8,484 nucleotides of DNA from the NCBI GenBank assembly GCA_009787685.1, contig WQSV01000051.1, forward strand, positions 1-8,484, given 5' to 3'. Origin of the DNA: Bacillota bacterium (GTDB taxonomy: Bacteria > Bacillota > Clostridia > Christensenellales > Pumilibacteraceae). The notes below the pieces were generated by a model, which worked only from the letters and a program-made list of their open reading frames with translations, did no database searches and was not told where the DNA came from. The position numbers and the translations under genes were made by a program. This document shows positions 1 to 6,234 of the stretch, in pieces (the stretch's first letter is position 1; every line of letters begins with the position of its first letter).

Positions 1-596
1 AGTTGAACGGAAAAGATGTTGTTATTGTTAAAAGTGGTATTGGCAAAGTTTCTGCGGCGACTGCGACAGCGGTGCTGTTGAGCGAATATGATACTGTTGA
101 ATATGTCATCAATCTTGGCGTTTGTGGAGGCTTGAAAAAAGGGACTCGTCAAGGTGATGTTATTGTTGCAAACCATAGTGTTCAACATGATTATGACTTG
201 ACACCTGTTGGTTTGCCTATTGGTCAAGTTGAGGGACAAGATGAGGCTTTGTTCGCCCATGACAAGCCTCTTGCAAAGAAAATTTCTGTTTTGAGACGTG
301 GAACAATCGGTGACGAGAATGAGCCAGTTTACCACTTTGGGACGGTTGCCTCTGGCGACCAATTTGTTAGTTGCAACAAGAAGTCGAAGTGGATTCAAGA
401 GACTTTTTCGGCGATTGCGGTTGACATGGAGACCGCGGCGATTGCTCAAGTTTGCAAGATGTTTAATGTCAAGTTTCTCTCTCTTCGAACTGTGTCAGAC
501 AGAGCTGATGACAATGCGATAATGTCATATGAAGAGTTTGAAGAGATGGCGGCAAAGCGTTCGATTGAGATTGTTAAGGATATTTTGGGAACTTGA
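1..596 (+). CDS. mtnN: 5'-methylthioadenosine/S-adenosylhomocysteine nucleosidase, 5'-truncated by the window edge
   Basis: Hydrolyses the glycosidic bond of 5'-methylthioadenosine and S-adenosylhomocysteine, releasing adenine, in methionine salvage and the activated methyl cycle; cytoplasmic. The reading frame is open from base 3 and 197 residues are visible. Family members have about 230, so roughly 35 N-terminal residues, including the first catalytic Glu, lie outside the window. The TTG at base 3 is an internal Leu codon, since family members have a G-x-LNGKDVV-like strand just here. Visible family motifs, numbered from base 3: SGIGKV (11-16), GVCGG (39-43, usually GVAGG or GSAGG), GDVIVANHSVQHDYDLTPVG (51-70), SGDQF (117-121), VDMETAAIAQVC (140-151) with substrate-binding Met142 and Glu143, and SDRAD (165-169) with catalytic Asp166. 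The stop is TGA. The gene converges on the acyltransferase gene and probably uses the terminator at 794-827. The family assignment is secure; relative use of the two substrates cannot be read from sequence. Confidence 0.95.
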   Translation, partial: LNGKDVVIVKSGIGKVSAATATAVLLSEYDTVEYVINLGVCGGLKKGTRQGDVIVANHSVQHDYDLTPVGLPIGQVEGQDEALFAHDKPLAKKISVLRRGTIGDENEPVYHFGTVASGDQFVSCNKKSKWIQETFSAIAVDMETAAIAQVCKMFNVKFLSLRTVSDRADDNAIMSYEEFEEMAAKRSIEIVKDILGT

Positions 597-642
597 AGGT
601 GATTGACTGACATCTGAACTTAAAATACCTGCGATTTGACAT

Positions 643-696
643 TGGAAACGGTGTGGTTTGCAAAATGAAACATTTTTGCAAACCACACCGTTTCCA
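643..696. other. Very stable 25-bp intergenic hairpin
   Basis: The left arm 643-667 and right arm 671-696 are complementary over 25 bp with one bulged T and an AAA apex loop. The inner 22 bp (644-665 with 674-695) match perfectly. It lies 47 bases after the nucleosidase stop codon. No T-run follows on either strand, so it is not a standard intrinsic terminator. It is followed at once by GAGATTGCTACTA (698-710), a motif that recurs almost unchanged in the repeat array at 8345-8432. It may be a dispersed repeat copy or an mRNA 3'-end stabiliser. Confidence 0.85.
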
Positions 697-793
697 TGAG
701 ATTGCTACTAAATGATTTATTTGTTATTTAGATTGGTGTTAGTTGATTTTGCTTTTTTTTGATTATTTCAAATTTTGTCGCAAAAAACAAACG

Positions 794-827
794 AAAAACT
801 CCCAACGAATTGTTGGGAGTTTTTTTT
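794..827. terminator. Bidirectional intrinsic terminator between convergent genes
   Basis: A perfect 13-bp stem (794-806 with 812-824) has a GC-rich core CTCCCAAC/GTTGGGAG and a GAATT loop. On the plus strand the T-run extends from 820 to 827. On the minus strand the hairpin is followed by TTTTTCGTTTGTTTTTT. It overlaps the last codon region of the acyltransferase gene (stop at 826-828), so it can end that transcript from the right and the nucleosidase transcript from the left. Confidence 0.9.
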
Positions 828-1566
828 ATTTCATTGTGACATTCTTTTCAACTCTTTCCGAGATTAATGAATGGGTTTTTACTTTCATTTCTTCTATTGC
901 CTCGGTTTCGTTTATGTTTAAGTTTGGATGGATTGGTTCAAAAAAACATAGGGTGGCGCGATACTTTTTTGCGATATTTTTTTTTTGTTTTCTTGGTTTG
1001 AAGCATATTGCACAAGGAAGAATTGGGACATTGTTCTGGACAGCGAATCGAAACGCCCCGTTTTTGAACGGTCTAATAGTTTGGATATTGTCAGATGGAG
1101 TAATTTCTGGAAAGAAAGATATTAACTGCTTTTTCTCAAGTCTTTCACTGATGACTTCTTTAAACGCTCTCATGTTTGCAAGGTCTTGTGGAAACGGAAT
1201 AGTGCTTAGTCTTCTTGACGCAACGAATTCGGGAACTGTCACCCATGTTCTTCTTGGGAGCATTTGGAATACTAGCACTGCTCCATCTAATTCGCTTGAG
1301 TGATTCATGACGATGATTGCACCTTTGCCCTTCACCATTTTTTTAATATTTTTGTTTTCGATTTTTAAGCGATATTTTATTTTGATTAAAGGATAAAACA
1401 AGAGATATGAAATAAAAACAAAAAGTTTTCCAAAGAAAAGCCTTAAAGGATGTTTGTCAAAAATATCCTTTTTGGTTTTTAGTTGCTTTTTGTTTTTTTT
1501 CTTAAAAATGACGAGTTTTTTCTCGTCATTTTTAAGAAGTTTTTTTATTTCGTTCGTTTGTTGCAT
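826..1566 (-). CDS. PlsC-type lysophospholipid / 1-acylglycerol-3-phosphate acyltransferase family protein
   Basis: Probably transfers an acyl chain to a lysophospholipid such as 1-acylglycerol 3-phosphate at the cytoplasmic membrane face. Numbered from the ATG at 1566 (246 residues): a hydrophobic segment at about 43-61, the catalytic NHxxxxD motif as NHSSELD (88-94, His89 and Asp94), a STIPF block (120-124) in the place of motif II, FFPEITPS (151-158) corresponding to the FPEGTRS motif III, and VPILPCAI (180-187) as motif IV. Ile155 stands where most family members have Gly. Residues 8-33 are strongly lysine-rich, an extension ahead of the usual membrane segment, and are encoded across a perfect hairpin (1499-1538). 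Start: the frame could also open at a TTG at 1602 (258 residues). Neither start has a clear Shine-Dalgarno, so ATG is preferred. The gene lies 211 bp after the GH65 gene on the same strand with no strong terminator between. The family is clear; the acyl acceptor is not. Confidence 0.85.
   Translation of the reverse strand: MQQTNEIKKLLKNDEKKLVIFKKKNKKQLKTKKDIFDKHPLRLFFGKLFVFISYLLFYPLIKIKYRLKIENKNIKKMVKGKGAIIVMNHSSELDGAVLVFQMLPRRTWVTVPEFVASRRLSTIPFPQDLANMRAFKEVISERLEKKQLISFFPEITPSDNIQTIRPFKNGAFRFAVQNNVPILPCAICFKPRKQKKNIAKKYRATLCFFEPIHPNLNINETEAIEEMKVKTHSLISERVEKNVTMK
1499..1538. other. Perfect 17-bp hairpin inside the acyltransferase 5' coding region
   Basis: Arms 1499-1515 and 1522-1538 are exactly complementary (core CTTAAAAATGACGAG) around a six-base T loop. 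It falls on codons about 10-23 of the acyltransferase frame on the minus strand. On the plus strand it is followed by AAG and then seven T, giving it the shape of a plus-strand terminator, but no plus-strand gene leads into it. Confidence 0.85.
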
Positions 1567-1777
1567 TTTTTTGGAAAAGCTTTGCGAGCTGTTGACTTTC
1601 AATTTGTCACTAGTGTGATACTATTTTTCAAAATGAAATGTCTTTGAAAATAGCACCGCCCTAAAGTCCATTTTTTTATTTGATTATGAACAAAATTATT
1701 TGGACTCGTGAATGCTCACCTTTCTGGATTATATCCAACTTGGTTTTATGTTAAAAGCGTTCAAAGTATCAAAAGAT
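1567..1777. other. Intergenic region between GH65 and acyltransferase genes, with two hairpins
   Basis: This 211-bp gap has no gene. An 11-bp hairpin with one bulged T is formed by 1621-1632 and 1643-1653; its apex contains CAAAATGAAA, also found in the 643-696 hairpin. A 6-bp inverted repeat AGTCCA/TGGACT sits at 1665-1670 and 1701-1706. A CACTAGTG palindrome lies at 1608-1615. On the minus strand none of these is followed by a T-run, so no intrinsic terminator for the sugar operon is visible here. Confidence 0.6.
1725..1737 (-). promoter_or_regulatory. Possible promoter -10 element within a palindrome, ahead of the acyltransferase gene
   Basis: On the minus strand a perfect TATAAT (1733-1728) lies in the palindrome TGGAT-N3-ATCCA. 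No good -35 stands at 16-18 bp upstream; the hexamer 17 bp away is TTTTAA. It could drive the acyltransferase gene with a leader of about 155 nt. AT-rich chance matches are common, so the call is weak. Confidence 0.25.
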
Positions 1778-4024
1778 TTAGATTTTTGTTTTTTTGCCAG
1801 CAAGCAAGAATTCAAAACCATTTCCAGAGATTTTTTCAATTTTCGCTCCAGACTTGTCGACTGTCACTTTTGCAACCGTTCCGTGGTAGTTGAACTTGAA
1901 ACTATAGCCACTCCATGATGGCGGAAGAACTGGATTGAGTTTTAACATTTTTCCATCAGTTCTTAGTCCACCGAAACCATAGACAATGTTTAGCCATGCT
2001 GCTGCGATACTTGTTGTGTGGAGTCCTTCGTTTGTGTTTCTGTTGTAGTCATCAAGATCCATTCTTGTTGCGAATGAGAAGAATTTTTCCGCTTCTTTGA
2101 GTTTTCCGAGTTCCGCAGCGAAAATTGAATGGACTGATGGAGAGAGCGAAGACTCGTGAATTGTTCTTGGCTCATAATACTCATAGTTAGCGCGCAAGAC
2201 GTCGATATTGAAATCATCTGGATATAACAACATGAACATCAAAACATCTGGCTGTTTTATCATGTCGTTGCGATAGATTCTGTCATAAGACCAGTTGTAG
2301 TAGAGCGGAAAGTCTGTTGGAGGAATTTTTTGAATATCAATGTGTGGAAGATCAAAAAAGCCTTCGTGTTGTTCGATTACTTTTGTTTTTTTGTTTTCTG
2401 GAATATAAGTTTTTTTCGAAGCTTCGAGGTAGTTTTCCTTTTCTTTTGGATCGAATTTAACTTTGTCGAGAACTGTTTTCAGTCTTTTTGAGTCTTTTTT
2501 CTCAAGTTCAGCAAGAACTTCCAAGGTGTAGTCAAAAGTTCTTTTTGCCATATAGTTTGTGTAGGCATTATGGTTGACCATCATTTGGAATTCGTCTGGT
2601 CCCATGACGGCATAGAAACCGAATTTGCTTCTGTCCGCATTAAAATCTCCACGAGAGAAAAGGAATCGTGAAACTTCCACGAGCATTTCAACACCATAGT
2701 CAAAAAGGAAATCGGTGTCATTCGAGATGTTCATGTAGTGAAAAACACCATAAGCAACTCCCGTTGATGGTTGAAATTGAAGTGACGCGTGTTGCCAAAG
2801 AGTGCATGCTTCAAAACCGTTTAATGTTGCAATTGGATAACATGCTCCAACACAATCGAGTTGTTTTGCACGTTGTCTTGCTTGATCAAGAGTGTTATAG
2901 CGGAAAAGCAATAAATTTTTCGCGGCTTCAAGGTTGCCGAGAAGATAAAATGGCAAGCAATATGTTTCGGTGTCCCAGAATGCATGACCCGAATATGCTT
3001 CGCCCGTCAAGCCTTTTGCGCCAATGTTGTTGTGAGGGTCAAGTCCGTGATAGGTTTGAACAAGTTGAAAAATACAATATCTGATGCCTTGTTGGTTTTT
3101 GATGTCGCCTTTGATTTCAATGTCGCTTTCACACCACACTTTGTCATAGAATGTCTTATTGCATTCAAGCGCGACTTCAAAACCCTCTTTTGCTTGCTCA
3201 ATAACAGCGCTGAGTGCAGTTGGCATGATTAATGATCTTGAAGTTTTTTTCTCTGCAATATTCGTCACATAGCGAACGAAATCAGTTTTTTCGCCTTTTT
3301 TCATTTTGAACACGAATTTTTCGCCGATTTCTTGAGCTGATTCAAAGACTTTTCCTTTGTGAGGAGAGACAATTTTCATTGCAGATGCAACGCGTTGCGC
3401 TCCACTCAATGTCAAACATTCAATCGCGACCGCACCGTCTTTTTTCTCGGTCACACCTTTTTGCCAATAACAATCTTTTCCCCAATGCAAAACATTGAAG
3501 TCAAGGGAGAGTTCCATTTCAACATCTCCATCAAAGTCAATTGATTCGAGTTCGATTTTGCTATAGCCCCTTTCGCATTTGTTCATGCTGATGAATCTTG
3601 AAAATTTTAGTTTGACTTTTCCTTTATTTGTTTCAAGGATGAATTCGCGAGTCAATAATCCGTTTCTAAAATCTAGCTCTCGAACATAATTTGAGATTTT
3701 GCACTTTGCAGTGTCTAGAATTTCTCCGCCGACGACTATTTTTGCTTTGAGCCAATTGACCGAATTGACCATGAAATGAGTTCTGTCGACAATTCCTTTG
3801 TAGTGAAAGCCTTCTTTTTCTTTTGCATATTCATAGATTCCGTTGAAATATGAACCTTGAAGAGTTGGAGCTGAAATGCCCTCTTCGGCATAACCACGGA
3901 CACCCATGTATTCGTTTCCAAGCGAAAAAATGGACTCTGACACTTGATTTCTTGTTATGTCAAAGCCCTCTTCGCGGACGTTCCATTCGTGATGTGAATA
4001 GTATTCAGTTGCTACTTTTGGCAT
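1778..4024 (-). CDS. Glycoside hydrolase family 65 disaccharide phosphorylase (maltose/trehalose/kojibiose phosphorylase type)
   Basis: Probably phosphorolyses an alpha-linked glucose disaccharide with inversion, giving beta-glucose 1-phosphate plus glucose, in the cytoplasm. It has 748 residues, normal for the family. Domain order: N-terminal beta-sandwich (about 10-265), helical linker, (alpha/alpha)6 catalytic barrel (about 310-690), small C-terminal beta domain. Visible motifs are GNEYMGVRG (36-44), GEAYSGHAFWDTE (341-353), VMGPDEF (473-479) with Glu478 at the general-acid position, KQPDVL (590-595), HESSLSPSVHS (623-633) matching the conserved HxSSLS block linked to phosphate binding, and EGLHTTSIAAAWLNIVYGFGG (from 666). 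Start: the ATG at 4024 has AAGAAGGA ten bases upstream and begins where the family homology begins. A GTG at 4141 in the same frame would overlap the permease gene and is rejected. It is last in the sugar operon, 103 bp after the MalG-like gene. Which disaccharide is used cannot be told; a family hydrolase or another linkage specificity remains possible. Confidence 0.93.
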   Translation of the reverse strand: MPKVATEYYSHHEWNVREEGFDITRNQVSESIFSLGNEYMGVRGYAEEGISAPTLQGSYFNGIYEYAKEKEGFHYKGIVDRTHFMVNSVNWLKAKIVVGGEILDTAKCKISNYVRELDFRNGLLTREFILETNKGKVKLKFSRFISMNKCERGYSKIELESIDFDGDVEMELSLDFNVLHWGKDCYWQKGVTEKKDGAVAIECLTLSGAQRVASAMKIVSPHKGKVFESAQEIGEKFVFKMKKGEKTDFVRYVTNIAEKKTSRSLIMPTALSAVIEQAKEGFEVALECNKTFYDKVWCESDIEIKGDIKNQQGIRYCIFQLVQTYHGLDPHNNIGAKGLTGEAYSGHAFWDTETYCLPFYLLGNLEAAKNLLLFRYNTLDQARQRAKQLDCVGACYPIATLNGFEACTLWQHASLQFQPSTGVAYGVFHYMNISNDTDFLFDYGVEMLVEVSRFLFSRGDFNADRSKFGFYAVMGPDEFQMMVNHNAYTNYMAKRTFDYTLEVLAELEKKDSKRLKTVLDKVKFDPKEKENYLEASKKTYIPENKKTKVIEQHEGFFDLPHIDIQKIPPTDFPLYYNWSYDRIYRNDMIKQPDVLMFMLLYPDDFNIDVLRANYEYYEPRTIHESSLSPSVHSIFAAELGKLKEAEKFFSFATRMDLDDYNRNTNEGLHTTSIAAAWLNIVYGFGGLRTDGKMLKLNPVLPPSWSGYSFKFNYHGTVAKVTVDKSGAKIEKISGNGFEFLLAGKKTKI

Positions 4025-4034
4025 GATTGTTGTT

Positions 4035-4042
4035 TCCTTCTT
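4035..4042 (-). promoter_or_regulatory. Ribosome binding site that fixes the GH65 start
   Basis: AAGAAGGA on the minus strand ends ten bases before the ATG at 4024. It supports this start over the upstream in-frame GTG at 4141. Confidence 0.75.
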
Positions 4043-4083
4043 GAGGGGACAGAATGTCTTCCCTAAATTTTTTTTTATGTTTT

Positions 4084-4117
4084 TTGTTTGGGACACCGAA
4101 CTCGACGTCCCAAACAA
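4084..4117. other. Intercistronic hairpin between MalG-like permease and GH65 genes
   Basis: An 11-bp perfect stem (4084-4094 with 4107-4117, core GTTTGGGAC/GTCCCAAAC) has a 12-nt loop. In the operon transcript it lies just after the permease stop and is followed by an A-rich stretch, not T. That argues against termination and fits mRNA processing, stability or differential expression within the operon. Confidence 0.75.
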
Positions 4118-4127
4118 TATTTTTTTA

Positions 4128-5054
4128 CTACTTGATTCCACTGGTGACAGATGTTGCTGTGATTCGTCTCTGGAAAATGAGAAATATCAAAATTAGTGGG
4201 ATTGCTGAAATAAACAGCAGAATATAGATAATTTGATCGTCAATGTTATAAGCTCCACCTTGAATAACGTCATAGATTCGAACCATTAGAGTCATTGAGT
4301 TTGGTGTTCCACCTCTTAAAATCAAATATGGGAACATGAAGTCACTCCACGCGGCTGTTGCTGTGAAAATTGCGATAACCGAAATGATTGGCCCTGAAAG
4401 AGGAAAAACAATTCTGAAAAATATTCTCAATTGTCCCGCTCCATCAACTTCTGCTGCTTCAAAAATAGCAGATGGAAGACGTGCCATATAGTTTCGGAAC
4501 ATGACAAGATAGAACGCGTTCGCTCCAAAAATTATTGAAATTGGAATGATGCTGTTGAGCATTCCCATCGCACTAAGCGCTGAATAAAGTGGAACCATGC
4601 CTGTCATTGCAGGAATCATATAGCCAACCATGATAGCACCAAAAACGATTTTGTGACCTTTAGGTTTGACGACTCCGAGAACATAACCCAATATTCCATT
4701 TGAAACAACTGAAACTACGACTGCTATTGCAACAACTCCAAGTGAATTGAGTAATGGCATTGTCAGTCCGATGATATTCCAAGCATCAGCGAATCTTGAA
4801 AATGCAAACCCTGTGAAAAATCTGAATGACTCTTCCCCTCCATAGATATAGAAGCTTCGGTCTGGCCCGACTGCTGAAAGAATCAAATACAAAAGAGGAA
4901 AGAATGTTATGAACGCCATTAGAGAGAGTGAGAGCAATATCAAAGCATAGACTATCTTGTTGCGAAGCTTGCGATAGTCTAGTGAGGTTAAAATACCTTC
5001 TCTTTTGTCTCTTAGTTTGTTGAACCAGATTCTTTTTCTTTTTGCTTTTATCAT
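4128..5054 (-). CDS. Carbohydrate ABC transporter permease, MalG-like
   Basis: Inner-membrane subunit of a CUT1-type sugar importer, pairing with the MalF-like protein encoded just upstream. It has 308 residues with about six membrane segments (near 34-60, 100-126, 134-160, 165-187, 221-242, 275-295). The cytoplasmic EAA loop that contacts the ATPase reads EAAEVDGAGQLRIFFRIVFP (199-218), with the family's EAA, DGAG and terminal Pro. The C-terminus, QRRITATSVTSGIK, fits the family's usual ending. Start: the ATG at 5054 shares a base with the stop of the preceding gene (TAATG), a standard translational-coupling arrangement. The frame is open upstream to 5147, but that stretch is Lys/Arg/Gln-rich non-family sequence lying over the MalF tail and is not taken. 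The N-terminus is strongly basic (IKAKRKR). No ATPase gene follows, so a shared MsmX/MalK-type ATPase elsewhere is inferred. Confidence 0.93.
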   Translation of the reverse strand: MIKAKRKRIWFNKLRDKREGILTSLDYRKLRNKIVYALILLSLSLMAFITFFPLLYLILSAVGPDRSFYIYGGEESFRFFTGFAFSRFADAWNIIGLTMPLLNSLGVVAIAVVVSVVSNGILGYVLGVVKPKGHKIVFGAIMVGYMIPAMTGMVPLYSALSAMGMLNSIIPISIIFGANAFYLVMFRNYMARLPSAIFEAAEVDGAGQLRIFFRIVFPLSGPIISVIAIFTATAAWSDFMFPYLILRGGTPNSMTLMVRIYDVIQGGAYNIDDQIIYILLFISAIPLILIFLIFQRRITATSVTSGIK

Positions 5055-5056
5055 TA
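5052..5056 (-). promoter_or_regulatory. Stop-start overlap TAATG coupling the two permease genes
   Basis: The TAA of the MalF-like gene (5056-5054) and the ATG of the MalG-like gene (5054-5052) share one A. No good Shine-Dalgarno precedes the ATG, so re-initiation by the same ribosome is the likely way the second permease is made in equal amount. Confidence 0.8.
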
Positions 5057-6019
5057 TTGAATTGGTCGAAGCCTTAGTTTGTTTTGTTTTTTGACTGCTT
5101 TTTCTTGTTTCTTTTTCTTTTTGTCTTCGGCACTTCTCGTCATCCACAGATAGAAAATCGTTATGGTTATTATTAGAAGAGAAGTGAAAACACTGATTGC
5201 GGAAGCGATGTTTGCTTCTTGTCGTTCTGTGTAGCGGAACGCTAGAAGCAATAGGCTTACTGCAACGGTTGAATCTGGATGAGTCATGACCAAAGGTTCA
5301 GTGAAAACTTGGAAGACTGAAATCAATTGAAGAACAAACAGAACTCTAATTAGTGGAATAATATGTGGCAATGTTACTGCACGAAGTCTTCCAAAAATTC
5401 CTGCTCCGTCGATTCTTGCCGCTTCATACTGCTCCGTGTCGACTGTTTGCAAGTTCGCAAGATAGATTAACATTGTTGCTCCAAACCCTCTCCATGTCAT
5501 TGTCATGATAATCAATGGAATGACCACATGCGGAGATTCATGTTGAAGCCAATTGAAATGAGGTATTCTGAACATTCCCAAAATGACATTAAAAACACCA
5601 GTTTGTTCACTTGCACTCAACATTTGATTCCAAAGTAGTGCGACTGTCAAACCACTTATTACTGCTGGAAGATAGAAGAAAACCCTAAAAAATCCTTTAA
5701 AGTTGATGACTTCGCTTAGAAGAAGTGCTATGAATAGTGGTATGATAAATCCGATTGCTAGTGAATAAAGAACATAAAGGAATGTGTTTCCAACAGCGGC
5801 TCCAAAGTCTGGGCTTGTGAAAATATAGCGGAAGTTGTCAAAACCAGCAAAACCAACGATGCTGAACCCTCTGGTTTCACTAAATGACAATATCACATTG
5901 TGAATCATTGGATACCAAACAAAAAATCCAAACAGAATTAGTGGAACAAGCATTAATAGCCAGCCCACTAAATCTTTCTTTTTAAATTTGATTCTTTTTC
6001 GTTTTTGGATGATTTCCAT
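5054..6019 (-). CDS. Carbohydrate ABC transporter permease, MalF-like
   Basis: First membrane subunit of the CUT1-type importer, forming the translocation channel with the MalG-like protein. It has 321 residues with about six membrane segments (near 17-38, 78-100, 112-132, 164-187, 220-243, 271-294), typical of the shorter Gram-positive MalF/UgpA/LacF type. The EAA loop is EAARIDGAGIFGRLRAVTLP (199-218). The protein ends in a lysine-rich cytoplasmic tail (about 299-316) followed by LRLRPIQ; the tail is unusually basic for the family. The start is the ATG at 6019. Its upstream stretch is A/C-rich and has no recognisable Shine-Dalgarno, unlike the first and last genes of the operon. It follows the binding-protein gene after a 215-bp gap containing a hairpin. 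The substrate is not readable from the permease; the GH65 neighbour suggests an alpha-glucoside. Confidence 0.93.
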   Translation of the reverse strand: MEIIQKRKRIKFKKKDLVGWLLMLVPLILFGFFVWYPMIHNVILSFSETRGFSIVGFAGFDNFRYIFTSPDFGAAVGNTFLYVLYSLAIGFIIPLFIALLLSEVINFKGFFRVFFYLPAVISGLTVALLWNQMLSASEQTGVFNVILGMFRIPHFNWLQHESPHVVIPLIIMTMTWRGFGATMLIYLANLQTVDTEQYEAARIDGAGIFGRLRAVTLPHIIPLIRVLFVLQLISVFQVFTEPLVMTHPDSTVAVSLLLLAFRYTERQEANIASAISVFTSLLIITITIFYLWMTRSAEDKKKKKQEKAVKKQNKLRLRPIQ

Positions 6020-6234
6020 AGTTATTTATTCGTTTTTGCTTTGCTTTTTGTTTGATTTGTTTGAAAGTTTAATACTCGCAACTTGTCGCGGGAACGGTGT
6101 TAATGTTCAAAAATTTAAAAACAACTTTAGCATTTTTCAACAACAAGTTCCATCCTCAATCCCAGTCACTACTTTAAATCTAAGAATTATAAAGGCAATA
6201 TAAATTAATTTTGCCCTTTATCCGTGAGGGGAAA
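6020..6234. other. Intercistronic region between binding protein and MalF-like genes
   Basis: This 215-bp gap inside the operon has no gene. A 10-bp hairpin with one bulge is formed by 6189-6198 and 6211-6221, 13 bases after the binding-protein stop on the minus strand. Such stem-loops after binding-protein genes often protect or partly terminate the transcript so that the binding protein is made in excess over the permeases. A second small GC-rich inverted repeat lies near 6077-6090 (GCAAC/GTCGC). The 45 bases before the MalF ATG are A/C-rich with few T on the minus strand. Confidence 0.6.

Noticed and set aside
743..1303. Plus-strand open frame of 186 codons opposite the acyltransferase gene
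   Set aside because: It runs antisense over clear PlsC motifs and starts inside the terminator region; its product, rich in Phe and Ser, reflects the antisense of Lys-rich coding.
4025..4141. N-terminal extension of the GH65 protein from a GTG at 4141
   Set aside because: It would overlap the permease 3' end and span the intercistronic hairpin; the ATG at 4024 has a good ribosome site and matches where the family begins.
5055..5147. N-terminal extension of the MalG-like permease
   Set aside because: The stretch is Lys/Arg/Gln-rich read-through over the MalF lysine-rich tail; the overlapping TAATG start is far more likely.
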